NCBI GenBank assembly: GCA_023253245.1
Contig: JALRHB010000103.1
Location: forward strand, 1 to 5,016
Origin: Polynucleobacter sp.
Lineage (GTDB): Bacteria; Pseudomonadota; Gammaproteobacteria; Burkholderiales; Burkholderiaceae
Direction of reading: 5' to 3'
Length of the DNA: 5,016 nucleotides
Of the stretch, positions 1 to 5,016 are shown in pieces. A program made the position numbers and the translations under genes. The notes below the pieces were generated by a model that was not told where the DNA came from, ran no database searches, and saw only the letters and a list, made by a program, of their open reading frames with translations. The stretch's first letter is position 1; each line of letters begins with the position of its first letter.

Positions 1-137
1 GGATCTACGCCAGAGCGTGCAACAGCCTCTTTCATAACAATACCGCCCAGCTCAGAAGGCTCGAAACTACTGAGGGAACCATTAAAAGATCCAATTGCGG
101 AACGAACTGCACTTAAGACAACGACATCACGACTCAT
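1..137 (-). CDS. Acetyl-CoA acetyltransferase / beta-ketothiolase, N-terminal fragment (BktB-like)
   Basis: This is the first 45 codons of a thiolase; the rest lies beyond the left edge. It begins MSRDVVVLSAVRSAIGSFNG, the standard opening strand of type II (biosynthetic) thiolases, followed by an SxxEPSELGG segment and an EAVARSGVD helix end. Family members condense two acyl-CoAs to a 3-ketoacyl-CoA in the cytoplasm, the first step of PHB synthesis; the catalytic Cys and His residues fall outside the window. The opening, with its (R)xVVVxSxVRxAIGxF pattern, resembles my recollection of Cupriavidus BktB more than PhaA (VSAARTAVGKF), so broader chain-length use is possible but unproven. A Ser stands where most relatives have Thr (VRSAIG). 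The ATG at 135-137 is supported by a strong AAAGGGGA ribosome site at 143-150, six bases upstream. The gene lies 79 bases after rimO, beyond a possible terminator, so it may be transcribed partly on its own. Confidence 0.9.
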   Translation of the reverse strand, partial: MSRDVVVLSAVRSAIGSFNGSLSSFEPSELGGIVMKEAVARSGVD

Positions 138-173
138 AACAATCCCCTTTACAAAGCCCCTCAAGGCTCAATC

Positions 174-191
174 AAAAGCCCAGAACTGGGC
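174..191 (-). terminator. Possible weak intrinsic terminator after rimO
   Basis: Read on the minus strand, GCCCAG-TT-CTGGGC (178-191) can form a GC-rich hairpin of 5 to 6 bp and is followed at once by TTTT (174-177). It starts 26 bases after the rimO stop codon, where a terminator is expected. The T-run is short, so termination may be partial and some transcript may run on into the thiolase gene. No other structure of note is visible in the 79-base gap apart from a weak AGCC/GGCT pair near 155-167. Confidence 0.45.
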
Positions 192-216
192 GTAAATTCC
201 ATTTTTATTCAAATAG

Positions 217-1575
217 TCAAGTTTCGGCTATTAGGTCATGCCCTTGGGAGCTAATAGCTGTAACTTTAATGATATCGCCAACGCGATAACGTTTTGACGG
301 CTTTGTGGGGGGCAAGACTCGTACTAAACCATCGATTTCAGGGGCATCTGCTATAGATCGCCCAATCCCGCCAGATTCATCAAGCTTATCAATAATGACC
401 TGAATACGTTTGCCTATTTTTTTAGCAAGCCGGCTGGTTGATATTTCCTCTGCATTGGCCATAAATCGAGCGCGACGCTCTTCACGAATCGCATCTGGCA
501 CAGGATCATCCAATTGATTAGCGGAGGCACCTTCAACCGGTGAGTATGCAAAACAGCCTGCACGATCAATTTGAGCTTCATCTAAAAAATCAAGTAAATA
601 CTGGAACTCTTCTTCAGTTTCACCGGGAAAGCCAGCAATAAAAGTACTGCGAATAACTAAATCGGGGCAAGCAGCCCTCCAAGCGGCAATACGTTCAATG
701 TTCTTTTCCCCGCTTGCCGGACGCTTCATGCGCTTGAGCACATCTGGATGTGCATGCTGGAGTGGGATATCTAAATAGGGCAACACGCCATAGCCATGAT
801 CAGAGAATTGCGCCATCAAAGGGAGAATGTCATCAACATGAGGATAAGGATAGACATAATGTAATCGTACCCATGCTTGATGTTCCCTGGCAATTTGATT
901 GAGCGCATTGACTAGATCATACATACGAGTTTTAACAGGTTTGCCATCCCAAAAGCCTGTGCGGTACTGAATATCAACACCATAAGCACTGGTATCTTGA
1001 GACACCACCAATAATTCTTTAACACCTGATTCAAACAATTTTTTTGCTTCAAGCAGTACCTCACCAATAGGTCGAGACACTAGATCACCACGTAAGCTTG
1101 GAATAATACAAAAAGTACAACGATGATTGCAGCCCTCAGAAATCTTAAGGTATGCGTAATGTTTAGGGGTGAGTTTGACGCCAATTGGAGGTAATAAATC
1201 GGTAAATGGATCATGAGGTTTTGGCAAATGCAGGTGAATTGCCTGCATCACCTCATCGGTAGCATGAGGGCCTGTAACTGCGAGCACTTTAGGATGAATG
1301 CTCTGAATAAGGTCGCTACCATCAGCGTTTTTGCGTGCGCCCAAGCAACCAGTCACAATGACTTTGCCATTCTCAGAAAGCGCCTCTCCAATGGCGGCTA
1401 GACTTTCCTCTACTGCAGAATCAATAAAGCCACAAGTATTAACGACAACTAAATCAGCGCCAGCATAATCTTTGGCCGTCTCATATCCCTCGGCACTTAA
1501 TTGCGTGAGAATAAGTTCAGAATCAACTAAAGCTTTAGGACAGCCTAAGGAAACAAAACCAACTTTACCTGCCAC
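217..1575 (-). CDS. rimO: Ribosomal protein S12 methylthiotransferase RimO
   Basis: RimO is a radical-SAM enzyme that adds a methylthio group to the beta-carbon of a conserved aspartate of ribosomal protein S12 (Asp89 in E. coli numbering). The 452-residue protein shows the complete architecture. The N-terminal MTTase (UPF0004) domain carries the three auxiliary-cluster cysteines C12, C48 and C77. The radical-SAM core has the CxxxCxxC motif C149, C153, C156 within SEGCNHRCTFC. A TRAM domain occupies roughly 383-452. The GCPKALVDSE opening and IIPSLRG segment separate RimO from the tRNA enzyme MiaB. The start is a GTG (1573-1575) only 2 bases after the phaR stop; an in-frame TGA lies 15 bases upstream and no ATG is available between it and the first cluster cysteine, so this start is nearly forced. 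No good ribosome site is seen, only an A-rich AAAAAGA stretch, so translation is probably coupled to phaR. It is intact. Confidence 0.97.
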   Translation of the reverse strand: MAGKVGFVSLGCPKALVDSELILTQLSAEGYETAKDYAGADLVVVNTCGFIDSAVEESLAAIGEALSENGKVIVTGCLGARKNADGSDLIQSIHPKVLAVTGPHATDEVMQAIHLHLPKPHDPFTDLLPPIGVKLTPKHYAYLKISEGCNHRCTFCIIPSLRGDLVSRPIGEVLLEAKKLFESGVKELLVVSQDTSAYGVDIQYRTGFWDGKPVKTRMYDLVNALNQIAREHQAWVRLHYVYPYPHVDDILPLMAQFSDHGYGVLPYLDIPLQHAHPDVLKRMKRPASGEKNIERIAAWRAACPDLVIRSTFIAGFPGETEEEFQYLLDFLDEAQIDRAGCFAYSPVEGASANQLDDPVPDAIREERRARFMANAEEISTSRLAKKIGKRIQVIIDKLDESGGIGRSIADAPEIDGLVRVLPPTKPSKRYRVGDIIKVTAISSQGHDLIAET

Positions 1576-1577
1576 AA

Positions 1578-2138
1578 CTATTCTTTTTCAGTCTTTGTTG
1601 CTGAAGGTGTGAAAGGAAATCCCCCAAAAAGCCCCGGGGAGTTTTGCATCTGCTCTTGCATCTTTACAAATAAATCTTTGCTCTGCTCCATATAATTCCC
1701 CATCAGACTTTGCATCATTGGGTTTTGGAGATTCATCATCTTTGCCCACGCTTCAGGCGTACTTCCAGCGGCCAAGCCTTGAGTCTGATCACCAAGCTTG
1801 TTGTGAATGTCTACAAAAGACTGCAATGTTTTTTCTAAATAACTACCCATTAAGCCTTGCATAGAATTGCCATAAAAACGAATAATTTGAGAAAGCATCT
1901 GCGTAGAAAATACTGGCGCACCACCGGCCTCTTCCTCCAGAATGATTTGCAACAGAATATTGCGAGTGAGGTCATCATCTGTTTTAGCGTCAACTACACA
2001 AAAAGGATCACCAGACATCACTAAATTTTTGATGTCGGCCAGCGTTACATAGGTGCTGGTTTGGGTGTCATATAAACGACGATTGGGATATTTCTTAATC
2101 AGACGGGAGTCACCAGTCTTTTTTGAACGCGTAGCCAT
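1578..2138 (-). CDS. phaR: PHB-responsive transcriptional repressor PhaR
   Basis: PhaR represses phasin genes and usually its own gene when polymer is absent, and lets go of DNA when it binds nascent PHB granules. The 186-residue protein (the Cupriavidus protein is about the same length) has the N-terminal PHB/PHA accumulation regulator DNA-binding domain at about 13-75, with the hallmark KKYPNRRLYDT at 15-25. PHB_acc-type segments follow, with FSTQMLSQIIRFYG at 77-90. Residues 91-115 and 140-164 are an internal repeat built on MQxLMGxYxE...FV. The middle is Gly/Ala-rich (117-127) and the C terminus is Met/Gln/Phe-rich, which suits contact with a hydrophobic polymer surface. The ATG at 2136-2138 has AGGA upstream at a reasonable distance. 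It lies 115 bases after phaB, behind its own candidate promoter and operator, and rimO follows 2 bases after its stop. DNA and polymer binding are family knowledge and not visible directly. Confidence 0.95.
   Translation of the reverse strand: MATRSKKTGDSRLIKKYPNRRLYDTQTSTYVTLADIKNLVMSGDPFCVVDAKTDDDLTRNILLQIILEEEAGGAPVFSTQMLSQIIRFYGNSMQGLMGSYLEKTLQSFVDIHNKLGDQTQGLAAGSTPEAWAKMMNLQNPMMQSLMGNYMEQSKDLFVKMQEQMQNSPGLFGGFPFTPSATKTEKE
1647..1868 (-). repeat. Internal protein repeat in PhaR (two copies, 49-residue period)
   Basis: Codons 91-115 (1794-1868) and 140-164 (1647-1721) encode two related 25-residue segments sharing M, Q, L, M, G, Y, E, F and V at the same positions, 9 of 25 identical with no gap. 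Both look amphipathic and helical. The likeliest reading is a duplicated PHB_acc-type module used for polymer or partner binding. Confidence 0.65.
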
Positions 2139-2160
2139 TATGTTTTCCTAACTCTTGATA

Positions 2161-2171
2161 CTGCAATGCAA
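2161..2171 (-). promoter_or_regulatory. Candidate PhaR operator upstream of phaR
   Basis: The plus strand reads CTGCAATGCAA, that is CTGC-N3-GCA plus A, one base from the CTGC-N3/4-GCAG consensus I recall for PhaR of Rhodobacter; PhaR sites in Paracoccus are also described as TGC-rich. The core TGCA-A-TGCA (2162-2170) is symmetrical. It lies 23 bases upstream of the phaR start codon and just downstream of the candidate -10, where a bound repressor would block initiation. Autoregulation is inferred from position and motif only. Confidence 0.45.
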
Positions 2172-2221
2172 CATCGGCATAGTTTATCTCTAGTTTGATC
2201 TAAAGGTAAATATGCCGATGT
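2171..2221. repeat. Perfect 11-bp inverted repeat in the phaB-phaR gap
   Basis: ACATCGGCATA at 2171-2181 is the exact reverse complement of TATGCCGATGT at 2211-2221, with 29 bases between. In DNA the arms could be paired sites for a regulator holding the promoter between them. In a phaB read-through transcript they could form an 11-bp stem with a 29-base loop. The sequence shows the symmetry; the function is open. Confidence 0.85.
2181..2210 (-). promoter_or_regulatory. phaR: Candidate sigma-70 promoter for phaR-rimO
   Basis: On the minus strand TTTACC (2205-2210) and TAAACT (2181-2186) match the -35 and -10 consensus at 4 of 6 positions each, with an 18-base spacer. Initiation would fall near 2174, giving a leader of about 36 bases. 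The hexamers sit almost exactly between the two arms of the inverted repeat, and the TGC-rich site lies at the expected start point. Each hexamer is only moderate, so the arrangement carries most of the weight. Confidence 0.35.
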
Positions 2222-2231
2222 GCTTACTACC

Positions 2232-2253
2232 AAAACAGCGATTTAAAGCTGCT
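2232..2253 (-). terminator. Possible weak terminator directly after phaB
   Basis: Immediately past the phaB stop, the minus strand reads AGCAGC (2248-2253), an 8-base AT-rich loop, then GCTGTT (2234-2239), whose last bases run into a TTTT tract (2232-2235). This gives a 6-bp stem with one G-U pair. Position is right but the stem is weak, so partial read-through into phaR is likely. Confidence 0.35.
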
Positions 2254-2994
2254 TTAGCCCGTATGTAGACCACCATTTAAGGAGAAGTCAGCGCCAGTAG
2301 CATAGCCGCCATCCTCAGAGGCAATCCAGCAGCAGATCGAGGCTATCTCTTCCGGCGTCCCTAAACGTTTCACAGGCACTCCAGCAATAATCTTTTCCAA
2401 CACATCCTCACGAATTGCTTTAACCATATCAGTGCCAATGTAACCAGGAGATACGGTATTGACGGTCACACCCTTGGAGGCAAGTTCTTGTGATAGAGCC
2501 ATCGTAAAGCCATGCAGACCTGCTTTAGCAGTTGAGTAGTTAGATTGACCAAACTGACCCTTTTGGCCATTGACTGAGGAAATATTAATAATCCGACCCC
2601 AACCATTGTCAGCCATGCCATCCACTACTTGCTTTGTAACATTAAATAGTGAATTGAGATTGGTATCGATAACTGCCTTCCAAGCCTCAGGGGTCATTTT
2701 GCGGAAAACGCTGTCACGTGTAATGCCGGCGTTGTTCACCAAAACATCGACTCGACCAACTTCCGCTTTAACCTTATCAAACGCAGCAACAGTACTATCC
2801 CAATCTGAAACATTACCCTCAGACGCAATGAAGTCAAAACCCAAAGCTTTTTGCTCTGCTAGCCAGCGATCCTTACGTGGAGAATTTGGGCCACAACCCG
2901 CGATAACCTTAAAGCCATCCTTAGCCAAGCGTTGACAAATCGCGGTACCAATTCCACCCATACCGCCGGTTACATATGCAATCTTTTGTGACAT
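2254..2994 (-). CDS. phaB: NADPH-dependent acetoacetyl-CoA reductase PhaB
   Basis: PhaB reduces acetoacetyl-CoA to (R)-3-hydroxybutyryl-CoA with NADPH, supplying the monomer for PhaC. The 246-residue protein has exactly the length of C. necator PhaB and the same short-chain dehydrogenase layout: cofactor loop TGGMGGIG at 9-16, NNAG at 87-90, structural N112, and catalytic S140, Y153 and K157 in SSVNGQ and YSTAK. The substrate-side SPGYIGTDMV segment follows at 182-191 and the C terminus is the typical SLNGGLHTG. The CGPNSPRK stretch at 34-41 fits the NADPH-preferring PhaB type rather than FabG. Residue 173 is Ser, and residue 47 is Glu. The start ATG (2992-2994) has a strong AAGGGGA ribosome site about six bases upstream. 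The gene follows phaC by 23 bases, so both are probably on one transcript. Confidence 0.97.
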   Translation of the reverse strand: MSQKIAYVTGGMGGIGTAICQRLAKDGFKVIAGCGPNSPRKDRWLAEQKALGFDFIASEGNVSDWDSTVAAFDKVKAEVGRVDVLVNNAGITRDSVFRKMTPEAWKAVIDTNLNSLFNVTKQVVDGMADNGWGRIINISSVNGQKGQFGQSNYSTAKAGLHGFTMALSQELASKGVTVNTVSPGYIGTDMVKAIREDVLEKIIAGVPVKRLGTPEEIASICCWIASEDGGYATGADFSLNGGLHTG

Positions 2995-3017
2995 GTGATT
3001 CCCCTTATAAAAACGAA

Positions 3018-4649
3018 TTATGCAGCTGCTGTTAATTTTTCTTTCACGTACTTACCAGGCGCAGCTTCTAGTTTTTTGTATCGTGCGTTACCAAACGTTT
3101 TGCTAGCTTGAATTCTCTTGCCGCCAAATTGCTCCAACCATTGAGCATAGTTAGGCCACCAACTACCCTTAATATCCTTAGCTGCTGCTAACCACTCATC
3201 TGCGGATTTTGCTAGCTTGTTATTTTCAAAATAATGACGTTTATTTTTAGCGGGGGGATTAATGACTCCAGCAATGTGGCCAGATGCGCCTAAAACAAAA
3301 CGATTCTTACCCTTAAGAATGTGGGTTGATTCATATGCTGATTTCCAAGGTACGATGTGGTCATCGTGAGATGCGTAGATATAGGCTGGAACGGTAATCT
3401 TGCCAAGGTCAACTTTTTCACCACAAACAGTCAATTTACCTGCTTGTACTAATTCATTTTGCAAGTAGGTATGTCTTAGATACCAGCAATACATCGGTCC
3501 CGGTAGATTGGTAGAGTCGCCATTCCAATAGAGCAAATCAAATGGCGGTGGTGAATTACCTTTAAGATAGTTCTCAACTACGTAATTCCAAACCAAGTCA
3601 TTGGGTCTTAAAAACGAGAAGGTGTTGCCAAGCTCTAAGCCAGACATCATGCCGTAATGACCGCCTTCCCCACCAATGGTGGATTCACGCAACTTGACCA
3701 TAGCTTCGTCAATAAATACATCCAAAATGCCGGTATCACTAAAGTCTAGAAGGGTTGTTAGTAAAGTTAGGCTGGCAACAAAATTTTTCTTACGAGCAGC
3801 CAGCACAGCTAATGCAGTTGCCGTTAAGGTACCTCCAACACAAAAGCCCAGCACATTAATTTGGTCTACACCACCAATATCCTTCACAACCTCAATTGCC
3901 TTAATGACGCCATCTCCTACATAGTCATCCCAAGTAATCTTAGACATGGCTGCATCTGGGTTTTTCCACGAGACGAGGAAAACGGTATGGCCTTGCTCAA
4001 CCATATAGCGCACTACTGAATTATCAGGCTGCAAATCCAAAATATAGTATTTATTAATACATGGGGGCACCATTAAATAGGGGCGCTCAAACACTGTTTC
4101 TGTTAATGGTGTGTATTGAATAAGCTCAAACAAGTCATTACGGAACACGACCTGACCTGCAGTGGTTGCGATATTTTTACCAACCTCAAAAGCAGTCTCA
4201 TCTGTTTGCGAAACCTTACCTTTTTTCAAGTCACCCAAAAGATTGACTATGCCATTTTGAATGGATTGCCCTTGGGTGCTAATAATGTTTTCAAGAACTT
4301 CTGGATTAGTGGCAATAAAGTTAGATGGTGACAGAGCATCAATCATTTGCTCTGTAGCAAAGAGAATTTTCACCTTCGTTTTTTCATCAGCCTCTACCGC
4401 TTTTGCGAGAGCCAGTAAGTGCTTGGAGTTGAGTAAATACGTTGCGGCAATCGTCTTGCTCCAAGATGAATGCCATGCTTTGCCAGAGAAGCGACGATCT
4501 TTGACCTCAATGGCCTCCGGATTAGTAGCAAGATGTGCTAATTCAGCGAAATACTCTTTTTGAATTTCTGCCAAACGCTCTGGCGGAATTAATGCCATAT
4601 GGTGGGGCGCTAAAGCTGGCGCCACGCCCGGGTTCATGCCTGAAAACAT
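3018..4649 (-). CDS. phaC: Class I poly(3-hydroxyalkanoate) synthase PhaC
   Basis: PhaC polymerises (R)-3-hydroxyacyl-CoA, mainly 3-hydroxybutyryl-CoA, onto growing polyester at the granule surface. The 543-residue protein carries an N-terminal synthase domain with DRRFSGKAW at 51-59 and an alpha/beta-hydrolase catalytic domain from about 190. The lipase-box-like GFCVGG places the catalytic cysteine at C270; D430 in DDHIVPW and H458 in GASGHIAG complete the triad. The Asp-His distance of 28 equals that in C. necator (480/508), and Cys-Asp differs by one. Length and single-subunit form indicate class I. The N terminus is about 49 residues shorter than in C. necator, measured to the active Cys. 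An in-frame TAA lies 18 bases upstream of the ATG at 4647-4649, so it is not a start-site error; M5 is the only nearby alternative. The ribosome site (ACGAGA) is weak. phaB follows directly and no phaA intervenes. Confidence 0.97.
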   Translation of the reverse strand: MFSGMNPGVAPALAPHHMALIPPERLAEIQKEYFAELAHLATNPEAIEVKDRRFSGKAWHSSWSKTIAATYLLNSKHLLALAKAVEADEKTKVKILFATEQMIDALSPSNFIATNPEVLENIISTQGQSIQNGIVNLLGDLKKGKVSQTDETAFEVGKNIATTAGQVVFRNDLFELIQYTPLTETVFERPYLMVPPCINKYYILDLQPDNSVVRYMVEQGHTVFLVSWKNPDAAMSKITWDDYVGDGVIKAIEVVKDIGGVDQINVLGFCVGGTLTATALAVLAARKKNFVASLTLLTTLLDFSDTGILDVFIDEAMVKLRESTIGGEGGHYGMMSGLELGNTFSFLRPNDLVWNYVVENYLKGNSPPPFDLLYWNGDSTNLPGPMYCWYLRHTYLQNELVQAGKLTVCGEKVDLGKITVPAYIYASHDDHIVPWKSAYESTHILKGKNRFVLGASGHIAGVINPPAKNKRHYFENNKLAKSADEWLAAAKDIKGSWWPNYAQWLEQFGGKRIQASKTFGNARYKKLEAAPGKYVKEKLTAAA

Positions 4650-4700
4650 AATAATCTCGTAAAGTTAATCGGTTAATTCTCCATCTAACAAGGCAATAGA

Positions 4701-4706
4701 GTTATA
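4701..4706 (-). promoter_or_regulatory. Tentative -10 element for phaC-phaB
   Basis: TATAAC on the minus strand matches the -10 consensus at 5 of 6 positions and would start a transcript about 45 bases ahead of phaC. No convincing -35 is found at 16-18 bases; TTGGGC is present but only 13 bases upstream. The call rests on one hexamer, so an activator-dependent promoter or read-through from the upstream gene is equally possible. Confidence 0.25.
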
Positions 4707-4717
4707 CGCACTAACCC

Positions 4718-4731
4718 TAGCCCAAGGGCTA
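4718..4731. repeat. Short perfect palindrome upstream of phaC
   Basis: TAGCCC-AA-GGGCTA is perfectly symmetrical with 6-bp arms. It lies 22 bases past the stop of the upstream gene and about 70 bases before phaC. There is no T-run after it on the minus strand, so it does not look like a standard terminator. It could be a protein-binding site or a transcript-end hairpin. Other than this, the 104-base gap holds only the tentative -10 and a GTTAAT direct repeat (4664-4678). Confidence 0.5.
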
Positions 4732-4753
4732 ATTTAACGATAACTACTCAATA

Positions 4754-5016
4754 TTACGCAGGAGAAATCCAAATGAATGATGCAAATCGGCCCGTTACCC
4801 CATCACGACGATAGGAAAAAAAGCGTTCTGAATCTGTGAATGTGCAAAAACCACCACCTTCAATACAATTAATTCCTATTGCATGCAAACGATCTTTAGC
4901 CAAAAGATATAGATTGGCTAAATACTTTCCAGGAGTATTTTTAATTGGGATGAATGCCTGTTTAATCACTCTATCCCCCTGCGGCAGGAAAGCCTCTAAT
5001 ACATCCTGACCAACCT
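4754..5016 (-). CDS. pgeF: PgeF/YfiH family (laccase-domain, purine nucleoside phosphorylase-like) protein, C-terminal fragment
   Basis: The last 86 or so codons of a gene that continues past the right edge. The reading frame is open to the edge; the first full codons give VGQDVLEAFLP. Conserved C-terminal family marks are GKYLANLYLLAKDRL, the GGGFCT turn and FFSYRRDGVTGR, ending FIWISPA. The family, once annotated as multicopper polyphenol oxidase, includes E. coli YfiH/PgeF, linked to removing mis-incorporated residues in peptidoglycan precursors, and relatives with zinc-dependent purine nucleoside phosphorylase or adenosine deaminase activity. The N-terminal metal ligands are outside the window, so activity cannot be judged. 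An internal GTG at 4967-4969 should not be taken as the start, because clear family sequence continues upstream of it. From recollection, a gene of this family also lies beside phaC in Cupriavidus and relatives. Confidence 0.9.
   Translation of the reverse strand, partial: VGQDVLEAFLPQGDRVIKQAFIPIKNTPGKYLANLYLLAKDRLHAIGINCIEGGGFCTFTDSERFFSYRRDGVTGRFASFIWISPA

Noticed and set aside
138..175. Possible thiolase promoter (TTGATT with TGTAAA, 16-base spacer)
   Set aside because: The -10 would overlap the ribosome site and initiation would fall at the start codon, leaving no usable leader.
1213..1401. Plus-strand open frame of 62 codons inside rimO
   Set aside because: It lies fully antisense to a well-conserved gene, the product has no recognisable features and no ribosome site stands out. 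It is a shadow frame.
2570..2935. Plus-strand open frame of 121 codons inside phaB
   Set aside because: Antisense to intact phaB, with a composition typical of reverse-frame translation and no family resemblance.
3000..3030. Possible promoter for phaB (TATAAG or CATAAT near the end of phaC)
   Set aside because: No acceptable -35 at normal spacing. TTAACA is 20 bases from TATAAG, and TATAAG abuts the ribosome site.
3676..4563. Three plus-strand open frames inside phaC (3676-3924, 4116-4331, 4261-4563)
   Set aside because: All are antisense to phaC, two overlap each other, and none has recognisable protein features.
4664..4678. Direct repeat GTTAATC-G-GTTAATT in the phaC leader
   Set aside because: Seven-base AT-rich units in an AT-rich gap are easily due to chance. 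No third copy or symmetry supports an operator.
4754..4969. A separate 71-codon gene starting at the GTG at 4967-4969
   Set aside because: The frame stays open to the window edge and upstream residues continue the PgeF family sequence, so this is an internal codon of a partial gene.
1..5016. A new defence, mobile or otherwise undescribed system
   Set aside because: All five complete or nearly complete coding blocks and the thiolase fragment belong to known housekeeping or PHB families in a familiar order. There are no IS ends, array repeats, tRNA or rRNA genes, or foreign-looking stretches.

Overview
The window comes from a betaproteobacterium, most likely an AT-rich member of the Burkholderiales such as Polynucleobacter. 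Three things point there: the gene order resembles the Cupriavidus/Ralstonia polyhydroxybutyrate (PHB) region, PhaB is very close in length and motifs to the Cupriavidus necator enzyme, and base composition is clearly lower in GC than Cupriavidus or Burkholderia. The genus is an inference from sequence feel and synteny, not a search result.

Every gene lies on the minus strand, so the layout reads from right to left. At the right edge is the C-terminal part of a PgeF/YfiH-family protein (4754-5016). A 104-base gap with a short palindrome and a weak possible promoter leads to phaC, a class I PHA synthase (3018-4649). phaB, acetoacetyl-CoA reductase (2254-2994), follows after 23 bases. A 115-base regulatory gap (2139-2253) holds a perfect 11-bp inverted repeat, a possible promoter between its arms and a TGC-rich site resembling PhaR operators. 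phaR, the PHB-responsive repressor (1578-2138), comes next, and 2 bases later rimO, the ribosomal protein S12 methylthiotransferase (217-1575). A 79-base gap with a probable weak terminator separates rimO from the first 45 codons of a thiolase (1-137), which is cut by the left edge.

Together the genes cover PHB synthesis. The thiolase condenses acyl-CoAs, PhaB reduces acetoacetyl-CoA to (R)-3-hydroxybutyryl-CoA, PhaC polymerises it, and PhaR senses polymer and represses granule genes and probably itself. RimO and PgeF are housekeeping passengers. The main departure from the textbook phaCAB operon is that no thiolase gene sits between phaC and phaB. The thiolase downstream of rimO is more BktB-like at its N terminus than PhaA-like.

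I see no RNA gene, mobile element, CRISPR array or evidently undescribed system. The most informative noncoding stretch is the phaB-phaR gap.
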